Position numbers and translations under genes: made by a program. The notes under the pieces are model-generated. The model was not told the DNA's origin and did not search any database. It worked only from the letters and a program-made list of their open reading frames with translations. A stretch of 64,000 nt of DNA, from the NCBI GenBank assembly GCA_034675505.1, contig JAUCDD010000025.1, positions 682,001 to 746,000 on the forward strand, in the 5' to 3' direction. The stretch comes from Melaminivora sp034675505. Lineage in GTDB: Bacteria; Pseudomonadota; Gammaproteobacteria; Burkholderiales; Burkholderiaceae_C. This document shows positions 26,141 to 36,118 of the stretch, in pieces. Every line of letters starts with the position of its first letter. Within the stretch, counting starts at the first letter, position 1.

Positions 26141-26165
26141 AAAAAGCGCCGCAAGGCGCTTTTTT
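26141..26165. terminator. Terminator of the ctaC-ctaE operon
   Basis: AAAAAGCGCC-GCAA-GGCGCTTTTTT hairpin with A and T tracts, 19 bases after the ctaE stop. Symmetric, so it could also act on minus-strand transcripts from the DUF2909 gene. Confidence 0.88.
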
Positions 26166-26172
26166 AGCCGCT

Positions 26173-26245
26173 AGTTGCTATGCAATTCATAGCTATAAAA
26201 CGTTTGCTCAGGCCGGCAAGCACGCCAATTGGCTTGAAATCGCCG
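26173..26245 (+). repeat. Boundary repeat copy 4
   Basis: TTGCTATGCAATTCATAGCT, ATAAAACGTTTGC, GGCCGGCAAGCACGCC, then GGCTTGAAATC. It fills the space between the operon terminator and the end of the DUF2909 gene. Confidence 0.65.
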
Positions 26246-26273
26246 ATCCAGGCCCCCGCAGCGGCTGCAGGAG

Positions 26274-26507
26274 TCAGCGGGACGCCGCAGGCAGGCCCGT
26301 GGGCTGGATGTAGCCCAGCTTCCAGGCCAGCAGCAGGCACAGGAACAACGCGATCGACAAGCCGACGCGCAGCGCCAGCGACCAGGCCATGCGCGCGCTG
26401 CGCTTGCTGTCGCCCTGCCCCTCGCGGTCGCCGCGCAGCATGAAAAACAGCGCCGAGCCCAGGCTGGCAAGGATGGCGAGAAGCGCCAGGACGATGAAGA
26501 TCTTCAT
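26274..26507 (-). CDS. DUF2909-family twin-transmembrane protein
   Basis: 77-residue protein with two TM helices: KIFIVLALLAILASLGSALFF and the second SLALRVGLSIALFLCLLLAW, joined by a charged loop RGDREGQGDSKRSARMA. This is the DUF2909 pattern that is regularly found beside oxidase and SURF1 genes; function unknown. Divergent from the SURF1 gene. Confidence 0.82.
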   Translation of the reverse strand: MKIFIVLALLAILASLGSALFFMLRGDREGQGDSKRSARMAWSLALRVGLSIALFLCLLLAWKLGYIQPTGLPAASR

Positions 26508-26653
26508 GTTTCAATCCGCGATCGCAACCTGCCCGGGCCACCGATCCATTCTTGCCACCATGACCATGTCCTCGCCTGCCTTCCCTGCTTCGCACCGGCC
26601 CGGGCCGCACGGCGCGGCCGCGTCCCCGGGGCGGGGCGCAGAGGCATTATCCG

Positions 26654-27408
26654 GTGAACGGGCTGCTGCCGCGCCGCAACTGGCGCTTCTGGCTGGTCAC
26701 CCTGCTGGCGCTGGCGGCGGTGCTGGTGACCGCCTCGCTGGGGCGCTGGCAGCTCTCCGCGCAGCCCAGAAGCTCGCGCTGCAGGCGGCCATCGACGAGC
26801 GCCAGCGCCAGCCGGCGCTGCCCGCGCAGGCCCTGCTGCAGGCGCATGCCGGCCTGCCGCCGGCCCTACTGCACCGGCGCGTGCAGCTGCGCGGGCAGTG
26901 GGTGGCGCAGGCCAGCGTGTTCCTGGACAACCGGCGGATGTACGGCCGGCCGGGCTTTTTCGTGCTCACGCCGCTGCGCCTGGCGGACGCCCCGGACACC
27001 GTGGTGCTGGTGCAGCGCGGCTGGGTGCAGCGCGACTTCCTGCAGCGCACGCGTCTGCCCGACGTGCCCACCCCTGGCGGCCAGGTGAGCCTGGAGGGCC
27101 GCGTGGCCGAGCCGCCCTCGCGCCTGTACGAGTTCGCCGGCGCCGCCGAAGGGCCAGGGTCTTCGCGCATCCGGCAAAATCTCGACATCGCGGCCTATGC
27201 CGCTGAAACCGGCCTGCCGCTGCTGCCCCTGTCGGTGCTGCAGACCGACCCCGGCGCCGACGGCCTGGCGCGCGACTGGCCGGTGATCGATCACGGCGTG
27301 GCCAAGCACTACGGCTACGCATTCCAATGGTTCGGGCTGTGCGCCCTGGTGGCAATCCTGTATGTCTGGTTCCAATTCGTCCGACGCGTCGCTCGCCGCA
27401 AGCCCTGA
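26654..27408 (+). CDS. SURF1-family oxidase assembly protein (one frameshift)
   Basis: Inner-membrane assembly factor (Shy1/SURF1) linked to haem a insertion. N-terminal TM helix (FWLVTLLALAAVLVTASLGRWQLS) and the family signature LGRWQ are in one frame; from RAAQKLALQAAIDERQ onward the protein continues one frame over, through VQLRGQW, RPGFFVLTPLR, VQRGWV and the C-terminal HYGYAFQWFGL with the second TM helix. The break is at 26757-26758, where one C is missing (TCC-CGC expected). Corrected length 251 residues, normal. Start is a GTG at 26654. Confidence 0.88.
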
Positions 27409-28123
27409 GGCGCGCCCGGGCAGCCGCCACGCCGCGCCGGCCGATGAGCCGCTGGGCCTGACCGTGCACAACCTGCCGCCAGCCGGCAGCGCGCTGGCCA
27501 CGCTGCAGCGCTCGCGCCGCGGGCGCTGGCAGATGCTGGCGCTGCTGCTGGTCTGCGCCGCGCCCGTGGTCGCTTCCTACTTCACCTACTACGTGATCCG
27601 GCCCGAGGGGCGGCGCAACTTCGGCCAGCTCATCGAGCCGCAGCGCCCGCTGCCGGGCGCGCTGGCGGCCACGGCGCCGGACGGCGCGGCGCACCGCCTG
27701 GGCGAGCTGCGCGGGCAGTGGCTGCTGGTCAGCGCCTCGGGCGGCGCCTGCGACCCGGCCTGCCGCTCCAACCTGTACCTGCAGCGCCAGCTGCGCGAGA
27801 GCATGGGCCGCGACAAGGACCGTGTGGACTGGGTCTGGCTGGTGACCGACGACGCGCCGCTGCCCGCCGACATCGCCCCCGCGCTGGCGCAGGCCACGGT
27901 GCTGCGCGTGCCGCAAGGCGGGCTGCAGCAGTGGCTGCATCCCGCCGCCGGCCATGCGCTGGCCGAGCACCTGTACCTGGTCGATCCGCAGGGCAACTGG
28001 ATGATGCGGTTTCCCGCGCAGCTCGACCGCGCCGGCGCCGCCCAGGCCAAGCGCGACCTGGAGCGGCTGCTGCGCGCGTCCAGCAGCTGGGACAAGCCCG
28101 GCCGCGAACCGGGGAACCCCTGA
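27362..28123 (+). CDS. Membrane-anchored SCO-like thioredoxin-fold protein
   Basis: 253-residue protein with one TM helix (about residues 57-79, MLALLLVCAAPVVASYFTYYV) and a periplasmic domain with a thioredoxin-like core LLVSASGGACDPACRSNLYL. CDPAC matches the CxxxC copper site of SCO proteins in spacing, but the rest is diverged. Position between SURF1 and haem A synthase supports a role in oxidase assembly. The ATG at 27362 overlaps the SURF1 end by 47 bases; a later start is possible because the first 50 residues are of low complexity. Confidence 0.78.
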   Translation: MSGSNSSDASLAASPEARPGSRHAAPADEPLGLTVHNLPPAGSALATLQRSRRGRWQMLALLLVCAAPVVASYFTYYVIRPEGRRNFGQLIEPQRPLPGALAATAPDGAAHRLGELRGQWLLVSASGGACDPACRSNLYLQRQLRESMGRDKDRVDWVWLVTDDAPLPADIAPALAQATVLRVPQGGLQQWLHPAAGHALAEHLYLVDPQGNWMMRFPAQLDRAGAAQAKRDLERLLRASSSWDKPGREPGNP

Positions 28124-28124
28124 C

Positions 28125-29318
28125 ATGCCGACCCCGGCCGCCCCATCCCTGTACAACCTCGCTCCCGCGCTGGAGCTGATGGCGCTGGGCCTGGTGATTG
28201 CGCTGGTGCCGCTGGCCTGGGTCTGGCGCAACAGCCGCGGGCGGACGGCCGCCGCCCGGCTGCAGGCGCTGCTGGTGCTGACGCTGTTCCTGACCTTCGA
28301 CCTGGTGCTGTTCGGCGCCTTCACCCGCCTGACCGATTCCGGCCTGGGCTGCCCCGACTGGCCGGGGTGCTACGGCAGCGCCAGCCCGATGGGCGCACGC
28401 GCCGAAATCGCCTCGGCGCAGGCGGCCATGCCTACCGGCCCGGTCACGCATGGCAAGGCCTGGGTCGAGATGATCCACCGCTACCTGGCCTCCGGCGTGG
28501 GTGTGCTGATCATCGCCGCCACGCTGCTGGCCTGGCGCGAGCGCGCCCGCGCGCGCCGCAGCGGCGCTGCGCCCCCGGCCGGGTTGAACCCCTGGTGGCC
28601 CACCGCCACGCTGGTGTGGGTCTGCCTGCAGGGCGCGTTCGGCGCGCTCACGGTGACCATGAAGCTGTTTCCCGCCATCGTCACGCTGCACCTGCTGGGC
28701 GGTGCCGTCCTGCTGGCGCTGCTGTGCGTGCAGGCGGTGCGCATGACGGCACTGGTGCAGGGCCGCGCGCGCGTGCCGCTGGCGCCCTGGCTGCGCGCGG
28801 CGCTGGCCGGCTGCGCGGCGCTGGTCACGGCGCAGCTGCTGCTGGGCGGCTGGGTCAGCACCAACTATGCCGTGCTGGTGTGCAACACCTTCCCCCAGTG
28901 CCAGGGCTCCTGGTGGCCCGACATGGCGCTGGCCGAGGGCTTCGAGCTGTGGCGGCCGCTGGGCCAGCGCGCCGACGGCGGCCCCCTGAGCCTGCCGGCG
29001 CTCACCGCCATCCACTACGTCCACCGGCTCGCCGCCTACGGCGTGCTGGCCGCGCTGGCCCTGCTGGCCTGGGCGCTGGCGCGTGCCGGCGCGCTGCGCA
29101 CCCAGGCGCGCTGGCTGCTGGCCCTGGGTGCGGCCCAGCTGCTCACCGGCCTATCCAACGTGGTGCTGGGCTGGCCGCTGGTTGCCGCCGTGCTGCACAC
29201 CGGCGGGGCTGCCGCGCTCATCGTGGTGCTGGCCTGGGCGCTGGCAGCCAGCCGCACCGCCGGCCCGGCCCCGCAGCGCGCCGCGCCGCTGCCATCCATC
29301 AACGAGGTTTCCGCATGA
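28125..29318 (+). CDS. ctaA: Haem A synthase (COX15/CtaA)
   Basis: Membrane enzyme that oxidises haem O to haem A, 397 residues with about eight TM helices. Family features: FTRLTDSGLGCPDWPGCYG (conserved RLTxSGLxxxxW), EMIHRYLASGVG with a haem-ligand His, TLHLLGGAVLL, and in the second half VSTNYAVLVCNTFPQCQGSW, IHYVHRLAAYG and AVLHTGGAAAL with the paired His. Two Cys pairs are those of the type found in Gram-negative/type variants. One base separates it from the preceding stop; its stop overlaps ctaB as ATGA. Confidence 0.94.
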   Translation: MPTPAAPSLYNLAPALELMALGLVIALVPLAWVWRNSRGRTAAARLQALLVLTLFLTFDLVLFGAFTRLTDSGLGCPDWPGCYGSASPMGARAEIASAQAAMPTGPVTHGKAWVEMIHRYLASGVGVLIIAATLLAWRERARARRSGAAPPAGLNPWWPTATLVWVCLQGAFGALTVTMKLFPAIVTLHLLGGAVLLALLCVQAVRMTALVQGRARVPLAPWLRAALAGCAALVTAQLLLGGWVSTNYAVLVCNTFPQCQGSWWPDMALAEGFELWRPLGQRADGGPLSLPALTAIHYVHRLAAYGVLAALALLAWALARAGALRTQARWLLALGAAQLLTGLSNVVLGWPLVAAVLHTGGAAALIVVLAWALAASRTAGPAPQRAAPLPSINEVSA

Positions 29319-30247
29319 GTGCCGCCCCCGCCCCCGCACCGGCCGCCGCGCCTGGCCGCACGGCCCCGCACGCGCTGCCGCCGCGCATCGCCCAGTTCTA
29401 CGCCCTGACCAAGCCGCGCGTGGTGCAGCTGATCGTGTTCTGCGCCTTCATCGGCATGGTGCTGGCCGTGCCCGGCCTGCCCAGCGGCGCGCAGTGGCTG
29501 CAGATGGCCGTCGCCAGCGCCGGCATCTGGCTGGTGGCCGGCGCGGCGGCCGCCTTCAACTGCCTGGTCGAGCGCGGCATCGACGCGCGCATGAAGCGCA
29601 CCTCCTGGCGCCCCACGGCGCGCGGCGAGCTGTCGCCCGCCCAGGCGCTGGCGTTCTCGGCGCTGCTGTGCGCGGCCGGCTCGGCGCTGCTCTACGCGCT
29701 GGTCAATCCGCTGACCATGTGGCTGACGTTTGCCACCTTCGTCGGCTACGCGGTCATCTACACCGTGATCCTCAAGCCGCTCACGCCGCAGAACATCGTG
29801 ATCGGTGGCGCCTCCGGGGCCATGCCGCCGGTGCTGGGCTGGGCCGCCATGACGGGCCAGGTTGGGCCCGAGGCGCTGATCCTGTTCCTGATCATCTTCC
29901 TGTGGACGCCGCCGCACTTCTGGGCGCTGGCGCTGTACCGCGTTGAGGACTACCGCAAGGCCGGCCTGCCCATGCTGCCGGTGACGCATGGCAACGAGTT
30001 CACCCGGCTGCAGGTGTTCCTGTACACCCTGATCCTGCTGGCCGGCTGCCTGCTGCCCTTCATCTACGGCATGAGTTCGTGGATCTACCTGGCGGCCGCC
30101 GTGGTCTTGGGCCTCGGATTTTGCTGGTATGGCTGGCGCCTGTGGCGCAGCTATTCCGACCAGCTGGCGCGCAAGACCTTCCGCTTTTCCCTGATCCACC
30201 TGAGCGCGCTGTTCGCCGCGCTGCTGGTGGACCACTACGTACTGTGA
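29315..30247 (+). CDS. ctaB: Protohaem IX farnesyltransferase (haem O synthase)
   Basis: UbiA-family prenyltransferase making haem O from protohaem and farnesyl-PP; 310 residues, about nine TM helices. Asp-rich motifs: NCLVERGIDARMKRTSWRP (NxxxDxxxD-like) and the second YRVEDYRKAGLPMLPV. TPPHFWALALYR and TKPRVVQLIVF are CyoE/CtaB hallmarks. ATG 29315 overlaps the ctaA stop by four bases, implying coupling. Its product feeds CtaA. Confidence 0.95.
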   Translation: MSAAPAPAPAAAPGRTAPHALPPRIAQFYALTKPRVVQLIVFCAFIGMVLAVPGLPSGAQWLQMAVASAGIWLVAGAAAAFNCLVERGIDARMKRTSWRPTARGELSPAQALAFSALLCAAGSALLYALVNPLTMWLTFATFVGYAVIYTVILKPLTPQNIVIGGASGAMPPVLGWAAMTGQVGPEALILFLIIFLWTPPHFWALALYRVEDYRKAGLPMLPVTHGNEFTRLQVFLYTLILLAGCLLPFIYGMSSWIYLAAAVVLGLGFCWYGWRLWRSYSDQLARKTFRFSLIHLSALFAALLVDHYVL

Positions 30248-30254
30248 GGCTGCC

Positions 30255-30869
30255 GTGCGCCGTCGTGATGCTCTTAAAAATATAGCTGCAGGCCCGCTGC
30301 TGGTGCCGGCAACAGGGCTTTTTATTGCTGGATGCTCGCCGCAGGCGGCGAAATTCGAGGGCGTGGACGTCACCGGCGCCGACTACGCCCGCGACCTGCC
30401 GCTCGCCGACCAGCACGGCCAGCGCCGCAGCCTGAAGGACTTCGCGGGCAAGGTGGTGGTGGTGTTCTTCGGCTACACCCAGTGCCCGGACGTGTGCCCG
30501 ACCTCCATGGGCGAGCTGGCCGAGGTCAAGCGCGCCCTGGGGGCGGACGGCGAGCGGCTGCAGGGCGTCTTCGTCACCGTCGACCCCGAGCGCGACACGC
30601 CCGAGCTGCTCAAGGCCTACATGGCCAGCTTCGATCCCAGCTTCATCGCGCTGCGCGGCACGCCCCAGGAGCTGGCCGCCGTGGCGCGCGACTTCAAGAT
30701 CTACTACAAGCGCGTGGACGGCAGCACCCCGACCAGCTACACCATGGACCACTCGGCCGGCAGCTACGTCTACGACACCGCCGGCCGCCTGCGCGTGTAC
30801 CACCGCTATGGCAGCGGCGCGCAGGCGCTGGCGCAGGACGTGCGCACCCTGCTGGCGCAGGCCGGCTGA
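30255..30869 (+). CDS. SCO1/SenC-family copper chaperone lipoprotein
   Basis: 204-residue thioredoxin-fold protein for CuA assembly in subunit II. The copper site FFGYTQCPDVCPTSMGEL (CxxxC) and the distal His in TMDHSAGSYVYD are present. The N-terminus has a lipobox-like LFIAGCS, so a lipid anchor is likely. GTG start at 30255, 7 bases after ctaB. The first 27 codons coincide with a copy of the dispersed boundary repeat (30268-30331), so the signal sequence is repeat-derived. Confidence 0.93.
   Translation: MRRRDALKNIAAGPLLVPATGLFIAGCSPQAAKFEGVDVTGADYARDLPLADQHGQRRSLKDFAGKVVVVFFGYTQCPDVCPTSMGELAEVKRALGADGERLQGVFVTVDPERDTPELLKAYMASFDPSFIALRGTPQELAAVARDFKIYYKRVDGSTPTSYTMDHSAGSYVYDTAGRLRVYHRYGSGAQALAQDVRTLLAQAG
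30268..30331 (+). repeat. Boundary repeat copy 5 inside sco signal sequence
   Basis: TGCTCTTAAAAATATAGCTG, GCCCGCTGCTGGTGCCGGC, GGGCTTTTTATTGC: same order of elements as other copies, here translated as part of the SCO leader. Confidence 0.65.
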
Positions 30870-30905
30870 GCCGCCGCAGCCCCGTGGCCGGGGCGGTGCG
30901 GCGCG

Positions 30906-31920
30906 CTACTGCGCGCTGATCTTCTGCTCGCGGATCACCCGGCCCATGGCCGCGGTGTCTGCCTGCATGCGGTTGGCCAGCCCTTCTGCCGACGAGCCCA
31001 CTGCCTGCCACCCTTGCTGGAACAGCTTGGTGCGCACCTCGGGGCTGCGCGCGATGTCCGCCAGGGTGGCCGACAGGCGCGCCCGCACCGCAGCCGGCAT
31101 GCTGGCGGGCGCGGCGAAGGCGTTCCAGATCTCCAGCTGGAAGTCGCGCACGCCGGCCTCGGCCAGGCTGGGCACTTCGGGCGCCAGCGTGCTGCGGCCG
31201 GCCGAGGTCACGCCGATGCGCTTCAACTTGCCCGCGCGCTCTTGCGACAGCGCCAGCGCCGGGGGCAGCAGCGCCATCTGCAGCTGCCCGCCGCCCATGC
31301 CGGTGGCCACCTGCGGGTAGCCGGGGTAGGGCACGTGCAGCGGATTGATGCCGGTGCGCGCCTTGAGCAGCTCGGTGCCCAGGTGGCCCACCGTGCCGAC
31401 GCCGGGCGTGCCATAGCTCCAGCGGTCGCCGGCGGCGCGCGCCGCGGCCAGGAATGCGCGCGCGTCGCCCTCCGCCGGCACGTCCTTTTGCCCCACCGGG
31501 GCCGTGAGCACCAGCGGCGACACGCCGATGAGCGTGAGCGGCGCCAGGTCGCGCACCGGGTCGTAGGGCACCTGGGGGTTCAGCAGCTTGGCAATCGTCA
31601 GGTTGCCGTTGATGAGCAGCCCGATGGTGTGGCCGTCCGTGGCCTTGGCCACGGCGTCGGCGCCGATGTTGCCGCCCGCGCCGACCTTGTTCTCGACCAC
31701 CACCGGCTGGCCGAGCGCCTGCGACAGCGGCTCAGCGAAGGTGCGCGCCGTCAGGTCGGGCGACGAGCCGGGCGGAAAGCCCACGATGATGCGCACGGGC
31801 TTGGCCGGCCAGCCGGGCGTGGCCGGCGTGCCCTGGGCAGCGGCGCCGGCGCAGGCGCCGGCCAGGGTCAGGGCAGCCAGCGCCAGCAGGCTGCGGCGGG
31901 CGGGGGGAGGAGCGGGACAT
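30906..31920 (-). CDS. Bug-family (TctC-like) substrate-binding protein
   Basis: Periplasmic solute-binding protein of the tripartite tricarboxylate transporter/Bug family, about 337 residues. Hallmarks: WPAKPVRIIVGFPPGSSPDL after the signal peptide, VVVENKVGAGGNIGADAVA, LHVPYPGYPQVATGMGGGQLQM and EVPSLAEAGV. Such proteins bind carboxylates; most are orphans without TctA/B, as here. The signal peptide RRSLLALAALTLAGACAGAAAQ is in frame with the body but the best start, ATG 31920 (MSRSS), reaches it only if one base is removed from a C6 run (plus strand G6 at 31902-31907). Without correction the open frame begins at ATG 31994. Confidence 0.86.
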
Positions 31921-32054
31921 GGGCGGGGAGTCTCCTGTACGGGGGCGGCCGCACCAGCGCAGCGCTGGCGCCGGCCCACAAACAAGGCGCGCAACCGGCA
32001 AAGGGTTGCGCGCCCGGGATTATCGAGCGCGGCGGCCGCAGGCCGCCACCGCGC

Positions 32055-32993
<939 letters not shown>

Positions 32994-33027
32994 GGCAGAT
33001 GTCCTTTCGTTCGGTCTTGAAATCATG

Positions 33028-33054
33028 TTAGCACTCGATTGGATAGAGTGCTAA
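33028..33054. promoter_or_regulatory. CIRCE element (HrcA operator) upstream of rpoH
   Basis: TTAGCACTC at 33028-33036, nine-base spacer, GAGTGCTAA at 33046-33054: an exact match to the CIRCE consensus bound by the HrcA repressor. It lies between the divergent rpoH and cutA starts, 35 bases from the rpoH ATG and 63 from cutA, so it could affect either; rpoH is the logical target. Confidence 0.93.
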
Positions 33055-33117
33055 GACCATAAGTTCCTGTGTCGGCGTAGGAGCAGGGCGTCATCCGGCT
33101 GTGCGAGACTGCCGGCC

Positions 33118-33447
33118 ATGACCGCCCGCGACCCCCTGGAACTGGCCATCGTCACCACCACCGTCGCCAGCGCCGAGGACGCCCGGCGCCTGGCGGCGCA
33201 GGCCGTGCAGCGGCGCCTGGCGGCCTGCGTGCAGGTGGAGCCGGTTACCTCGCACTATGGCTGGGAAGGCCGCCTGTGCGAGGAGGCCGAGTGGCGCCTG
33301 TCGTGCAAGACGCTGGCTCCGGCGGCTGTCGGACTGCGCGCCTGGCTGCGCGCGCAGCATCCCTATGCCGTGCCGCAGCTGCTCACGCACACCGTGCAGG
33401 CCGAGGCCGATTACGCCGCCTGGGTGGCGCAGCAGGTGGACGGCTGA
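33118..33447 (+). CDS. cutA: Divalent-cation tolerance protein CutA
   Basis: 109-residue small trimeric protein of the CutA1 family. LAIVTTTVASAEDARRLAAQ at the N-terminus, AACVQVEPVTSHYGWEGRL (core strands with W) and the C-terminal HPYAVPQLLTHTVQAEADY follow the family consensus (HPYxxPE...). Despite the name, the metal-tolerance role is not well established. Divergent from rpoH, convergent with ftsY. Confidence 0.93.
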   Translation: MTARDPLELAIVTTTVASAEDARRLAAQAVQRRLAACVQVEPVTSHYGWEGRLCEEAEWRLSCKTLAPAAVGLRAWLRAQHPYAVPQLLTHTVQAEADYAAWVAQQVDG

Positions 33448-33457
33448 GGCGCGCGGT

Positions 33458-34618
<1,161 letters not shown>

Positions 34619-34647
34619 TGCCGGGTTCTTAGAATCGCAGCCATTCT

Positions 34648-36102
34648 ATGAAACGCGCTCTTACCCTTTTCCTCCTCCTGCTGGCCGGCCTGCACGCCCA
34701 GGCCCAGCCGTTCGCAGCCACCGCCGCGCCAGCGGCGCCGCCTGTCCTGGCCGAGGCGGGCAAGGCCAGCGGCGCGCAGCAGTTCCAGCTGGCCAACGGC
34801 ATGCAGCTGATCGTGCAGCCCGACCGGCGCGCGCCCACCGCCATGCACATGGTCTGGGTGCGCGTGGGCTCCATGGACGAGGTGGACGGCACCTCGGGCG
34901 TGGCGCACATGCTGGAGCACATGATGTTCAAGGGCACCAGGGACGTGCCGCCGGGCGAGTTCTCGCGCCGCGTGGCCGCCCTGGGCGGACAGGAGAACGC
35001 CTTCACCAGCCGCGACTACACCGGCTACTACCAGCAGATCCCGGCCAGCCGCCTGGCGGACGTGATGCGCCTGGAGGCCGACCGCTTCGCGCACAACCAG
35101 TGGCCCGACGAGGAGTTCAAGCGCGAGCTGGAAGTCGTCAAGGAGGAGCGGCGCATGCGCACCGACGACCAGCCGCGCGCTGCGCTGATCGAGCAGCTGT
35201 ACGCCAGCACTTTCATCGCCTCGCCCTACCGCCGCCCCGTGGTCGGCTGGATGAGCGACCTGGACGCGCTGACCGCAGACGACGTGCGCCAGTTCCACGC
35301 GCGCTGGTACGTGCCGGCCAACGCCGTGGTCGTGGTGGCCGGCGACGTGGACGTGCAGCAGGTGCTGGCGCTGGCGCAAAAGACCTACGGCGCCATCGCC
35401 CCGCGCGCCGTGCCGCCGCGCAAGCCGCGCGACGAGCCCGAACAAAAGGGCCTGCGCCGCATCGCCTTCAAGGCGCCGGCCGACCAGGCCTACGTGGCGC
35501 TGGCCTTCCACGTGCCGCGCATCGAGCGCGTGGCCGAACTGGCCGCCAGCGACCGCGACGCGCTGGCGCTGCTGGCGCTGTCGGCGGTGCTCAGCGGCTA
35601 CGACGGCGCGCGCCTGCAGCGTGCGCTCACGCAGGGGGCCGACCGCGTGGCCGACAGCGCCGGCAGCGACGCCTCGGTGGTCGGGCGCGGCCCGGCGCTG
35701 TTCATGCTGACGGGCGTGCCCGCCGCCGGCAAGAGCGCGCAGGACGTGGAGGCAGCGCTGCGCGCCGAGGTGGCGCGGGTGGCGCGCGAGGGCGTGGGCA
35801 GCGCCGAGCTGGCGCGCGTGACCACGCAATGGGCCGCCAGCACCATCTATGCGCGCGACTCGCTGCAGTCGCAGGCCAGCGACCTGGGCAGCAATTGGGT
35901 GCAGGGCCTGCCGCTGGACGCCGACGAGCGCCTGCTGCAGCTGCTGCGCGGCGTGACGCCGGCCGAGGTGCAGGCGGTGGCGGCGCGCTACTTCGGCGAC
36001 GACCAGCTCACCATCGCCACGCTGGTGCCCCAGCCCCGGCCGGCGCAGCCGCGCACCCCGCCGGCGGCCGCCGGCACGCCGGACACCGGGCGCATGCACT
36101 GA
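34648..36102 (+). CDS. M16-family zinc metallopeptidase
   Basis: 484-residue periplasmic peptidase. Signal peptide (MKRALTLFLLLLAGLHAQAQ), then the inverted zinc motif HxxEH in VAHMLEHMMFKGT (about residues 88-92) with the distal Glu expected in EVVKEERRMRTDD, which is visible. The second half is the M16 C-domain. It is followed 16 bases later by a paralogue lacking the zinc site; together they probably form the active heterodimer, as in other bacterial M16 pairs. Substrate unknown. Confidence 0.92.
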   Translation: MKRALTLFLLLLAGLHAQAQPFAATAAPAAPPVLAEAGKASGAQQFQLANGMQLIVQPDRRAPTAMHMVWVRVGSMDEVDGTSGVAHMLEHMMFKGTRDVPPGEFSRRVAALGGQENAFTSRDYTGYYQQIPASRLADVMRLEADRFAHNQWPDEEFKRELEVVKEERRMRTDDQPRAALIEQLYASTFIASPYRRPVVGWMSDLDALTADDVRQFHARWYVPANAVVVVAGDVDVQQVLALAQKTYGAIAPRAVPPRKPRDEPEQKGLRRIAFKAPADQAYVALAFHVPRIERVAELAASDRDALALLALSAVLSGYDGARLQRALTQGADRVADSAGSDASVVGRGPALFMLTGVPAAGKSAQDVEAALRAEVARVAREGVGSAELARVTTQWAASTIYARDSLQSQASDLGSNWVQGLPLDADERLLQLLRGVTPAEVQAVAARYFGDDQLTIATLVPQPRPAQPRTPPAAAGTPDTGRMH

Positions 36103-36118
36103 ACGGGAGCACAGGAAC

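Noticed and set aside
33055..33085. GGAACTT upstream of rpoH as a sigma-E-type -35
   Set aside because: No matching -10 at 16-17 bases; the apparent TCTAT is at 13 bases and overlaps the CIRCE element.
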